Positions 1 through 5,934 of a DNA stretch of 6,110 nt are shown here, piece after piece (the first letter of the stretch is position 1; every line of letters starts with the position of its first letter). The translations under genes were made by a program, and so were the position numbers. The notes beneath the pieces are model-generated. The model was not told where the DNA came from, ran no database searches, and saw only the letters and a program-made list of their open reading frames with translations. The stretch is from Alphaproteobacteria bacterium (GTDB lineage: Bacteria > Pseudomonadota > Alphaproteobacteria > Rhodospirillales > Rhodospirillaceae): positions 1 to 6,110 of the forward strand of contig QKGW01000414.1 in the NCBI GenBank assembly GCA_003250275.1, read 5' to 3'.

Positions 1-819
1 GAGGATCGGATCGCCGCGGTAGAGCGCGAACGCGACGATCGCCGCGACCAGGATCACCGCGAGAACGATCAGGTAGTTGCCGATCCGCAGCACCGCGCGC
101 TGGAAGTGGCTGGTGGTCTTTTCCCCCTGCATCAGCTGCGCGGTCTTGCCGAAGAAGGTGTTCGGTCCGGTGGCGTAGACCATCGCCCCCGCCTCGCCCT
201 GGCGCACGATCGAGCCGGAGAACACCGCCTCGCCCGAGCCCCGGGCGACCGGCAGGGATTCGCCGGTCAGCGCCGACTGGTCGACCTCGACGCTCTCGCC
301 TTCGAGCAGGCGCGCGTCGGCAGGCACGACGTCGCCGAGGCGGAGGCGGATGACGTCGCCCGGCACCAGTTCGCGCGCCGGCGGCGTCACCCACGCGCCG
401 TCGCGCAGCACCCGCGCCCGCACCGCGAGCCGCGCCTTGAGCGCCGCGATCGCGTTGCCCGCCTGGTGCTCCTCCCAGAAGCCGACCGCCGCGTTGGCGA
501 CCAGGAGCACGAGAATGATGCCGAAATCCGGCCAGTGCCGCGCGAGCGCGGAGAGCACCACGGCGATCTCGATCATCCACGGGATCGGCCCCCAGAAGTA
601 GCCGAGGAACTTGAGCAGAAGGTTCTCCGCCTTCTCCGCGAGTTCGTTGGGGCCGGTCTCGGCGAGGCGCTTCGCCGCCTCGGCCTGGGTGAGGCCGCCG
701 GGCGTCGCGTCGAGGCGTTTCTGGAGTTCGTCGAAGGGCAGGTCTTTCAATTCCGGCGGAGAGGCGGGCGCCTCCCCGCTTGCCTGAACCGTGCCGTCTC
801 GATCGCCTTCGGGTGTCAT
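1..819 (-). CDS. P-type ATPase, plasma-membrane H+-ATPase-like (N-terminal part, runs off left edge)
   Basis: Reading the minus strand from the ATG at 819 gives 273 uninterrupted codons to the window edge, so only the N-terminal part is present. The protein begins MTPEGDRDGT. Residues about 25-70 resemble the cation-ATPase N-terminal domain (a GLTQAEAAKRLAETGPNEL stretch at 42-60). Two hydrophobic segments follow (about 76-93 and 98-115, the first containing WGPIPWMIEIA), then the actuator domain with VPGDVIRLRLGDVVPADARL (152-171) and VDQSALTGESLPV, whose TGES dephosphorylation loop is at 185-188. A further membrane helix starts near 247. The WGPIPWMIE motif and the short region before TGES favour the type III proton-efflux group (yeast Pma1-like) over Ca2+ or heavy-metal pumps. 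The phosphorylated Asp (DKTGT) and nucleotide domain lie outside the window, so ion specificity is inferred. A GGAG Shine-Dalgarno (complement of 826-829) lies 6 nt before the ATG. It is transcribed divergently from the regulator. Confidence 0.93.
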   Translation of the reverse strand, partial: MTPEGDRDGTVQASGEAPASPPELKDLPFDELQKRLDATPGGLTQAEAAKRLAETGPNELAEKAENLLLKFLGYFWGPIPWMIEIAVVLSALARHWPDFGIILVLLVANAAVGFWEEHQAGNAIAALKARLAVRARVLRDGAWVTPPARELVPGDVIRLRLGDVVPADARLLEGESVEVDQSALTGESLPVARGSGEAVFSGSIVRQGEAGAMVYATGPNTFFGKTAQLMQGEKTTSHFQRAVLRIGNYLIVLAVILVAAIVAFALYRGDPIL

Positions 820-1037
820 GGGTGTCTCCGTTTCCGTGCCACGTGGCAGGGCGCGCAACGCAAATCGCGTCGCGCACGACGTCCGCACCCATCGGGAAAG
901 CTGTTCGAGGCGCCTGGAGAAGCGTCGCGCCGGTGGATCGTCGTCAACCAGCGGCTCCAATCATTGGCCGTGCGGAAATTTCACCCAATCCGCGCGATCG
1001 GCGTCGCCGGAACGCCCGCGCCGATGAAAACTCCCGG
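820..1037. other. Divergent intergenic region between ATPase and regulator operon
   Basis: No gene is supported here; open frames crossing it lack ribosome-binding sites and recognisable protein features. Proceeding from the ATPase side it holds the ATPase Shine-Dalgarno (826-829), a 12-bp perfect palindrome (837-848), a small palindrome CCAATCATTGG (957-967) and a GAAATTTC palindrome (975-982). I could not find a convincing -35/-10 pair for the ATPase on the minus strand: a TTGACG (complement of 942-947) has no acceptable -10 at normal spacing. Confidence 0.6.
837..848. promoter_or_regulatory. 12-bp perfect palindrome upstream of the ATPase (possible operator)
   Basis: TGCCACGTGGCA is identical to its reverse complement and starts 18 bp upstream of the ATPase start codon, where it would sit in the ATPase leader or promoter. 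This could be a binding site for a dimeric regulator or a chance palindrome. No regulator can be named from the sequence. Confidence 0.3.
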
Positions 1038-1066
1038 TTGACACGCCCGTCCGGGTTCTCCATGCT
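1038..1066 (+). promoter_or_regulatory. Candidate sigma70 promoter of the regulator-TRAP-dehydratase operon
   Basis: A perfect -35 hexamer TTGACA (1038-1043) is followed after 17 bp by CATGCT (1061-1066), which matches the -10 consensus at only three positions including the important A2 and T6. Transcription would begin near 1073, leaving a leader of about 30 nt before the ATG at 1103. The -35 and spacing are good and the -10 is weak, so this is a plausible but unproven promoter. The candidate operator lies just downstream. Confidence 0.5.
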
Positions 1067-1076
1067 GACAGGCGAA

Positions 1077-1091
1077 AATTGGTACGACAAT
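1077..1091 (+). promoter_or_regulatory. Candidate FadR-subfamily GntR operator (autoregulatory site)
   Basis: Positions 1080-1090 read TGGTACGACAA, an exact match to the TNGTNNNACNA consensus known for FadR-subfamily GntR regulators. The extended form AATTGGT-ACG-ACAAT (1077-1091) is close to the PdhR-type site. ATTG (1078-1081) and CAAT (1088-1091) are inverted arms. The site lies about +5 to +19 relative to the predicted transcription start and 11 bp before the regulator ATG, so binding would be expected to block transcription. The match is seen directly; that this regulator binds it is inference. Confidence 0.55.
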
Positions 1092-1102
1092 CGGATAACC
1101 CT

Positions 1103-1819
1103 ATGACTGATGCGGCTCAAGAGCAGTCCGACTTCACCCCGATCCAGCGACGCCAGATCTCGGGCGAGGTGGCGCGGCAGATCCAGCACCTCATCGCCAC
1201 CCGCCGCCTGCGCACCGGCGACCGCCTGCCCACCGAGCGCGAGCTTTCGGCGGCGCTCGGCGTCGGCCGCGGCGCGGTGCGCGAAGGGCTGAAGCTGCTC
1301 GCCGGTCTCGGCATCATCGAGGCGCGCCAGGGCGCCGGCAGCTTCGTCAAGGAGCCGCAACGGCTGGCGCTGCTCGACCCCTCGCATCTCGACTCCGCCG
1401 AGCGCCTCGCGCTCCTCAAGCAGGCGACCGAGACCCGGCGCATCCTCGACTGTGCGGCGGTGGAACTCGCCGCCGCGACGATCTCCGACGACGACCTCGC
1501 GGAGATCCGCCGCTTCCTCGACGAGGCGGATTCCGAGCCCTACCGCACCAAGCTCTCCCACGCCATCGACCTCACTTTCGAGACGATGATCGCCAAGGCG
1601 GCGGGCAACCCCTACCTCGCCGCGGTTCAGGACGAGGCGCACCGCTACTTCCGCACCGCGTGGGAAAAGGCCGGGTACATGCCGCGGCCCGCGGTGGAGC
1701 GCAGCGAACAACACTGGGCGATCTTCGCCGCCCTCGCCGCGCGCGACCCCAAGGCGGCGCGCGCGCTGATGGAGGAGCACTTCGCCCTCCAGGCCCTCGA
1801 ACCTCACCAATCGCGTTGA
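1103..1819 (+). CDS. GntR-family (FadR/FCD subfamily) transcriptional regulator
   Basis: A 238-residue DNA-binding regulator, the usual size for the FadR group. The N-terminal winged helix-turn-helix (about 14-83) carries LRTGDRLPTERELSAALGVGRGAVREGLKLL, followed by the wing GIIEARQGAGSFV. The C-terminal all-helical FCD effector domain (about 105-230) has the expected metal-site pattern: Asp156, then Glu160 where most members have His, then His204 and His226, the last two 22 residues apart as in the TM0439-type site. Such domains usually bind a carboxylate through the metal, which fits a sugar-acid operon. I chose ATG 1103, preceded by a weak GGAT at 1093-1096. A TTG at 1079 would add eight residues but would fall inside the operator and has no better ribosome-binding site. 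The TRAP gene starts 34 nt after the stop, so the regulator is probably co-transcribed with the genes it controls, as an autorepressor responsive to the imported acid or a product. The effector is not identifiable from sequence. Confidence 0.93.
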   Translation: MTDAAQEQSDFTPIQRRQISGEVARQIQHLIATRRLRTGDRLPTERELSAALGVGRGAVREGLKLLAGLGIIEARQGAGSFVKEPQRLALLDPSHLDSAERLALLKQATETRRILDCAAVELAAATISDDDLAEIRRFLDEADSEPYRTKLSHAIDLTFETMIAKAAGNPYLAAVQDEAHRYFRTAWEKAGYMPRPAVERSEQHWAIFAALAARDPKAARALMEEHFALQALEPHQSR

Positions 1820-1853
1820 GTCCCCTCAGAAAAAATTCACGGGAGCAACAGCC

Positions 1854-2840
1854 ATGGCAACGTTGAAGCAGGTCTTGATCGGCACCACCGCCGCCCTCTT
1901 GGGGCTCGCCGCCGCGCACGCGGCGGAGGCGCGGCCGGTCACCGTCGCCACCGTCTACGGCGCGCGCGACATCAGCACTCAGGCGATGGAGCGCTGGAAC
2001 GACCTTCTCTCCAAGGCGACCGAAGGCCGCCTCAGCGTCAACGTCATCCCCGGCGGCACCCTGGGCGGCGACCGCGAACTGCTGCAGCAGCTCTCCTCGG
2101 GCGAGATCGACGTCGACCTCTCCTCGCCGGTGGTGATGCAGCACGTCGCGCCGCAGTACCAGTGCCTCGAGGCCGAATACATCTACGAGAGCGAGGATCA
2201 GGGCTTCCGCGTCTGGCGCGGCGACATCGGCAAGGCCGCCTCGGACGCGATCAAGGCGAAGTACGGCATCGAGATCGCCGCCGTCGGCCGCCGCGGCGGC
2301 CGCGAGATCACCGCCAACAAGCCGATCCGCGTGCCCTCCGACCTCCAGGGCCTGAAGTTCCGCGTCACCAACGACCTGCGCGCCAAGGTGTTCGCCGCCT
2401 ACGGCGCCCAGCCCGCGCCGCTGCCGCTTTCGGAGCTTTACGGCGCGCTGCGCCAGGGCGTGTTCGACGGCCAGGAGAACCCGCTCTCGACGATCTACAG
2501 CCTGCGCTTCCACGAAGTGCAGAAGTACATCAACATGACCAACCACGTCTGGACCTACAATCTCGTGCTGGTCAACAGCAAGTTCTACCAGGGCCTCGGC
2601 AAGGACCGCGCCGCGTTCGACGCCACCCTGAAGCAGGCGATGGACTGGCTCTACGACGCGATCGCCAAGGAGAACGACCGCATCCACGCGGCGATCGAAA
2701 AGAGCGGCACCGCGCAGTTCATCGAGCCCGACGTCGCCGCCTTCCGCAAGCAGGCCCGCCCGGTGCTCGCCGCCTACGCCGAGGCCAACTGCCAGGCCGG
2801 GTTGCTCGACGCCGTCGACAAGTATGCGGCCAAGCCCTAG
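1854..2840 (+). CDS. dctP: TRAP transporter substrate-binding protein, DctP family
   Basis: Periplasmic receptor of a tripartite ATP-independent transporter, 328 residues (typical length). A Sec signal peptide (residues 1 to about 23-26; K5, then a hydrophobic TTAALLGLAAAHA core) ends at AHA or AEA cleavage sites. The mature protein shows family signatures: VIPGGTLGGDRELLQQLSSGEID (64-86), the REITANKPIRVPSDLQGLKFRV block (150-171) whose Arg170 corresponds to the Arg that salt-bridges substrate carboxylate in SiaP/DctP proteins, and GALRQGVFDGQENP (197-210) with Asn209 at the second conserved ligand position. This argues for a carboxylate ligand. Neighbours suggest a sugar acid such as an aldonate or uronate, but the exact ligand is unknown. 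Cys104 and Cys313 are the only cysteines, and both would be in the oxidising periplasm. A GGGAG ribosome-binding site (1841-1845) lies 8 nt before the ATG. The next subunit starts 13 nt after the stop. Confidence 0.95.
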   Translation: MATLKQVLIGTTAALLGLAAAHAAEARPVTVATVYGARDISTQAMERWNDLLSKATEGRLSVNVIPGGTLGGDRELLQQLSSGEIDVDLSSPVVMQHVAPQYQCLEAEYIYESEDQGFRVWRGDIGKAASDAIKAKYGIEIAAVGRRGGREITANKPIRVPSDLQGLKFRVTNDLRAKVFAAYGAQPAPLPLSELYGALRQGVFDGQENPLSTIYSLRFHEVQKYINMTNHVWTYNLVLVNSKFYQGLGKDRAAFDATLKQAMDWLYDAIAKENDRIHAAIEKSGTAQFIEPDVAAFRKQARPVLAAYAEANCQAGLLDAVDKYAAKP

Positions 2841-2853
2841 AGCGGAGCCCGTC

Positions 2854-3357
2854 ATGCCCACTCCCATGCGCCGCTTCGCCGAGTTGCTCGGCGGAGCGTG
2901 GCTCGCGATCTCGGTGGGGCTGCTGCTGGTCACGGTGCTGACCGTGCTCTGCCAGATCGCCTTCCGCTACCTCCTCGCGTTCCCGCTCGCGTGGACCGAG
3001 GAGGTCTCGCGCCTCGCCCTCGTCTGCGCCGTCTACGCCGGCCTGCCGCCCGCCTACCTCAAGGCGGAGCAGATCGTCGTCGACTTCTTCGTCGCGAAAC
3101 TGCCGCCGCGCCTGTTCCTCGGCTACGTGGTGCTGCTCAAGGCGGTGTCGGCGGCGGTGATCGGCTACCTCGCGATCGGCGCGTTCCTCCAGGTCGGCGC
3201 GACCATGGAGATGACCCTGATCGCGCTGCCCACCGTGCCGGTCGCGGTGGTCTACATGGTGCAGGCGACGGCGCTCGCGTCTTTCGCGCTTCTGATCGTG
3301 ATCACCTGGCGGGACCCCTGGGTCTACATCCCGCGCGACGTGGGGAGCGACGCCTGA
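2854..3357 (+). CDS. dctQ: TRAP transporter small permease subunit, DctQ family
   Basis: A 167-residue membrane protein with four predicted transmembrane helices (about 13-36, 51-67, 86-112, 127-150), the DctQ architecture. After helix 1 the family signature is present as FRYLLAFPLAWTEEVSR: Arg38, Pro44, Trp47 and Glu49-Glu50. It associates with the large subunit DctM and supports transport of substrate delivered by DctP. I chose ATG 2854 because GGAG at 2844-2847 lies 6 nt upstream. An in-frame ATG at 2824 lies inside dctP without a ribosome-binding site and would add a charged, proline-rich 10-residue stretch. Its TGA overlaps the ATG of dctM by one base, indicating translational coupling. 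Confidence 0.93.
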   Translation: MPTPMRRFAELLGGAWLAISVGLLLVTVLTVLCQIAFRYLLAFPLAWTEEVSRLALVCAVYAGLPPAYLKAEQIVVDFFVAKLPPRLFLGYVVLLKAVSAAVIGYLAIGAFLQVGATMEMTLIALPTVPVAVVYMVQATALASFALLIVITWRDPWVYIPRDVGSDA

Positions 3358-4655
3358 TGTTGCCGATCTTTCTGACTCTCGGCGTCGTCGCCCTCATCCT
3401 CGCCGGACTGATGCTCGGCCCGGCGGCGGGCCTCGCCTCGATCGTCGGCGGCCTCGCCCTGTTCGGCGATCCGCTCGGCGGCCGCGTGCCGATGATGATC
3501 AGCCGCTTCGCCATCGACCGCATCGACAACTTCCTGCTGCTCGCGATCCCGTTCTTCATCCTCGCCGGGCGGCTGATGAACACAGGCGGCGTCACCGTGC
3601 GGCTGTTCGACTTCGTCTCCGCCCTGGTGCAGCCGCTGCGCGGCGGCCTCGGCCACGCCAACGTGCTGGCGAGCTTCGTTTTCGCCGGGATGTCGGGCTC
3701 CGCCACCGCCGACGTCGTCGGCCTCGGCGCGATCGAGATGAAGGCGATGCGCAACGCCGGCTACCCCGAGGGGTTTTCCGCCGGGGTCACCGCCGCCTCG
3801 TCGCTGCTCGGCCCCAACATCCCGCCGTCGATCGTCCTGATCGCCTACGCGGTGCAGGCGGAGCAATCGGTGGCGACGCTGTTCCTCGCCACCATCGTGC
3901 CGGGGGTGCTGCTCGCGTCGTGCTTCATGGCCTGGGTCGCCTGGCAGGCGCACCGCCGCAAGATGCCGAAGGCGGGCTGGCCCGAGCGCGGCGACCTCGC
4001 CCGCAAGGCGGCGCGCGCGGTGCTGCCGATGCTCACCCCGGGGATCATCCTCGTCGGCATCTACGGCGGCGTCTTCACCCCCACCGAGGCGGCGGCGATC
4101 GCGGTTCTCTACGCCTTCGTCCTCACCAAGTTCGTCTACCGCGAGCTGACCTGGCGCGGCCTCGTCGAGCAGCTCAAGGGCACCGCGCTCGACACCGCCA
4201 CCCTGATGTTCATCATCGCGATGACCTCCGCCTTCGGCGTCATCATGCTGCGCCTCGGGCTGCCTCAGGCGCTCGTCGGGCTGGTCACCGGAATCTCCGA
4301 AAACCCGACCGTGGTGCTGTTCCTGCTGATGATCGTCTGGCTGCTGGTCGGGTGCTTCATGGCGCAGACCCCGGCGATCATCATCCTCACCCCGATCCTG
4401 CTGCCGATCGCCGACCGCGTCGGCCTCGACATGATCCACTTCGGCGTGGTGATGGCGCTGACGCTGACCGTCGGCCTGCTGACGCCGCCGGTGGGAATGG
4501 TCCTCTACGCCCTCAAGAAGGTCGCGACGGTGCCGATCGGCGTGCTGTTCAAGGTCAGCACGGTCTACGTCGCCATCGCGATCTGCGTGATTTCCGTCCT
4601 GATCCTGATCCCCGAGCTGGTGACGGCGCTGCCGTACGCCTTCGGGCTCCATTGA
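3357..4655 (+). CDS. dctM: TRAP transporter large permease subunit, DctM family
   Basis: The ion-coupled transport channel of the TRAP system, 432 residues and almost entirely hydrophobic with about 12 membrane segments, as is normal for DctM. Family signatures occur in order: IDNFLLLAIPFFILAG (56-71), GMSGSATADVVGLG (111-124), GYPEGFSAGVTAASSLLGPNIPPSI (135-159), GGVFTPTEAAAIAVLYA (237-253) and GLLTPPVGMVLY (373-384). The two related halves, each with a conserved re-entrant motif (the GPNIPPS and TPPVG regions), match the inverted-repeat elevator architecture known for TRAP and DASS-type transporters. Transport is probably driven by Na+ or H+. The start at ATG 3357 overlaps the dctQ stop (TGATG) and has GGGGAG at 3342-3347. 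The same frame stays open upstream inside dctQ, but that stretch is Arg-rich and unlike any DctM, so it is excluded. The dehydratase begins 13 nt after the stop. Confidence 0.96.
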   Translation: MLPIFLTLGVVALILAGLMLGPAAGLASIVGGLALFGDPLGGRVPMMISRFAIDRIDNFLLLAIPFFILAGRLMNTGGVTVRLFDFVSALVQPLRGGLGHANVLASFVFAGMSGSATADVVGLGAIEMKAMRNAGYPEGFSAGVTAASSLLGPNIPPSIVLIAYAVQAEQSVATLFLATIVPGVLLASCFMAWVAWQAHRRKMPKAGWPERGDLARKAARAVLPMLTPGIILVGIYGGVFTPTEAAAIAVLYAFVLTKFVYRELTWRGLVEQLKGTALDTATLMFIIAMTSAFGVIMLRLGLPQALVGLVTGISENPTVVLFLLMIVWLLVGCFMAQTPAIIILTPILLPIADRVGLDMIHFGVVMALTLTVGLLTPPVGMVLYALKKVATVPIGVLFKVSTVYVAIAICVISVLILIPELVTALPYAFGLH

Positions 4656-4668
4656 GAAGGGAACCGCC

Positions 4669-5832
4669 ATGAAGATCGAACGCGCCCGCCCCCGCCGTGT
4701 CGGCCAGTTCCTGTTCGCCGAGATCGTCACCGACGGCGGCATCGTCGGCTACGGCGAAAGCGGCGCCTGGGGACACCTCGAAGCCTCCGAGGCGGCGCTC
4801 GCGAAATACTGCGGCTACCTGATCGGCAAGGACCCGCGCACGATCGAGCGCCACTGGCAGATCATGCACCGCTTCGCCCACTTCAACGGCGCGGCGGTGG
4901 GCGGCGCGATCTCGGCGGTCGACATCGCGCTCTGGGACATCCAGGCGAAGTCCTACGGCGTGCCGCTCTACCAGCTTTTGGGCGGCGCGGTGCGCGACAA
5001 GCTCCGCACCTACGCCCACGTCTACGCCAAGGACCTCGACGGCGTCGCCGCCTACGCGGCGGAAAAGGCGCGCGAGGGCTACACCGCGATCGGCCACTTC
5101 AACCCCTTCCTCGACGAACCCGAGGACAACCCCTACTTCCTCGGCCACGCCGGGCTGGTGGAGATGGGATTGGAAACCGTGCGCCGGGTGCGCGACGCGG
5201 TGGGGCCGAAGGTGGATTTGATGCTGGAACTGCACCGCCGCCTCACCCCGGCGGAGGCGATCAGCTTCGCCCAGGCGGTCGAACCCTACCGCCCCGGCTG
5301 GCTCGAAGACCCGATCCGCCCCGAGAACATCGACGGCATGGCCGAGGTGGCGAAGAAATCGCCGGTGCCGATCGCCACCGGCGAGCGCTACTTCAACATC
5401 TACCAGTTCAAGATGGCGATCGAGCGCCGCGCGATGAGCTTCGCGCGCGTCTCGGTGGGGATCTGCGGCGGCATCACCGCCGCCTTGAAGATCGCCGCGA
5501 TCGCCGAGGCCAACGACGTCCAGGTCGCGCCCCACAACCCGATCTCGCCGATCGGCCTCGCCGCCTGCGCCGCGATCGGCTTCTCGCGCGCCAACGTCGC
5601 GATCCAGGAGTGCCCGACCGGCTACGACAACTACGTTTTCGAAAGCACGCCGCAGCTCCTCGGCCGCAACGTCGTCGACGGCGACCTCACCATCGAAAAG
5701 GGCTTCCTCCTCCGCCCCGAGGCCTCCGGCCTCGGCGTCACCCTGCGCGACGACGCCGAGCAGCTCCGCCCCCCGATCACCCGCGCGGTGAGCATGAGAA
5801 AGCACCTGGACGGCGGCGTCGTGGATCAGTGA
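4669..5832 (+). CDS. Enolase-superfamily sugar-acid dehydratase, mandelate racemase/galactonate dehydratase-like
   Basis: A 387-residue cytoplasmic Mg2+-dependent enzyme expected to abstract the proton alpha to a carboxylate and eliminate water, giving a 2-keto-3-deoxy acid. The N-terminal capping domain (about 1-118, with GIVGYGESGAWG and AVDIALWDIQAKSYGVPLYQLLGG) is followed by the TIM barrel. Metal ligands are Glu187 (in ELHRR), Glu213 (WLEDP) and Glu239 (ATGER). His189 aligns with the general acid and His289 (APHNP) with the general base of E. coli DgoD, and Glu314 (IQE) is also conserved. Length and overall pattern resemble DgoD (about 382 residues). Two departures are notable: Ser262 replaces the Asp that normally pairs with the catalytic His 27 residues later, and the second barrel strand reads GHFNP (142-146) rather than a Lys-containing motif. 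D-galactonate, D-gluconate, D-mannonate and related acids remain possible substrates. AAGGGA (4657-4662) lies 6 nt before the ATG; it is the last gene of the operon. Confidence 0.9.
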   Translation: MKIERARPRRVGQFLFAEIVTDGGIVGYGESGAWGHLEASEAALAKYCGYLIGKDPRTIERHWQIMHRFAHFNGAAVGGAISAVDIALWDIQAKSYGVPLYQLLGGAVRDKLRTYAHVYAKDLDGVAAYAAEKAREGYTAIGHFNPFLDEPEDNPYFLGHAGLVEMGLETVRRVRDAVGPKVDLMLELHRRLTPAEAISFAQAVEPYRPGWLEDPIRPENIDGMAEVAKKSPVPIATGERYFNIYQFKMAIERRAMSFARVSVGICGGITAALKIAAIAEANDVQVAPHNPISPIGLAACAAIGFSRANVAIQECPTGYDNYVFESTPQLLGRNVVDGDLTIEKGFLLRPEASGLGVTLRDDAEQLRPPITRAVSMRKHLDGGVVDQ

Positions 5833-5837
5833 CGCGA

Positions 5838-5861
5838 GGTCCGGCGGCGAGTCGCCGGACC
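5838..5861 (+). terminator. Probable operon terminator hairpin without a U-tract
   Basis: GGTCCGGCG (5838-5846) and CGCCGGACC (5853-5861) form a perfect 9-bp GC-rich stem with a GCGAGT loop, starting 5 nt after the dehydratase stop. No run of T follows, so it is not a classical intrinsic terminator. It may end transcription inefficiently or protect the 3' end of the operon mRNA. Confidence 0.6.
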
Positions 5862-5895
5862 GCCGCCCGCCACAAATTCGCCTTAAACCGCCAAC

Positions 5896-5934
5896 ACATT
5901 AGCGGATGTTGCTATTCATAACGTCGACTAATGT
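5896..5934 (+). repeat. Imperfect hairpin in the leader of the downstream lipoprotein gene
   Basis: ACATTAG (5896-5902) is the exact reverse complement of CTAATGT (5928-5934). Inside it, GATGTT (5905-5910) can pair with AACGTC (5920-5925) in RNA using one G-U pair, leaving a 2x2 internal mismatch and a 9-nt loop. The 3' arm contains the ATG at 5931 and is followed within 5 nt by a run of nine G. The surrounding 5871-5934 stretch is clearly poorer in GC than the genes on either side, as expected for a promoter or leader. I could not assign -35 and -10 boxes with confidence. Confidence 0.5.

Noticed and set aside
106..1041. Plus-strand open frame (311 codons) across the ATPase and intergenic region
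   Set aside because: Antisense to the ATPase; Arg/His-rich translation with no domain, no credible start signal, and it spans the divergent promoter region.
1079..1102. TTG start for the GntR regulator, adding eight residues
   Set aside because: It has no Shine-Dalgarno, overlaps the candidate operator, and the added residues match no part of the winged-helix domain.
1572..2933. Long minus-strand open frame (453 codons) opposite the regulator and dctP
   Set aside because: It lies antisense to genes with clear domains and signatures, its translation is a low-complexity V/G/L/R/D-rich product typical of the complement of GC-rich codons, and it has no recognisable domain.
2162..2941. Plus-strand alternative-frame translation inside dctP and dctQ
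   Set aside because: Arg/Pro/Gly-rich frame-shifted reading of dctP; no ribosome-binding site.
2898..3356. N-terminal extension of dctM upstream of ATG 3357
   Set aside because: The frame is open, but the extra residues are an Arg-rich out-of-frame reading of dctQ. The ATG at 3357 has a good ribosome-binding site and gives the normal DctM length.
3324..4742. Minus-strand open frame (472 codons) opposite dctM
   Set aside because: Its extremely His/Asp/Arg/Glu-rich translation is the expected reverse image of hydrophobic DctM codons, with no domain.
4555..5805. Minus-strand open frame (416 codons) opposite the dehydratase
   Set aside because: Shadow frame of a gene whose active-site motifs are intact on the plus strand; composition-driven.
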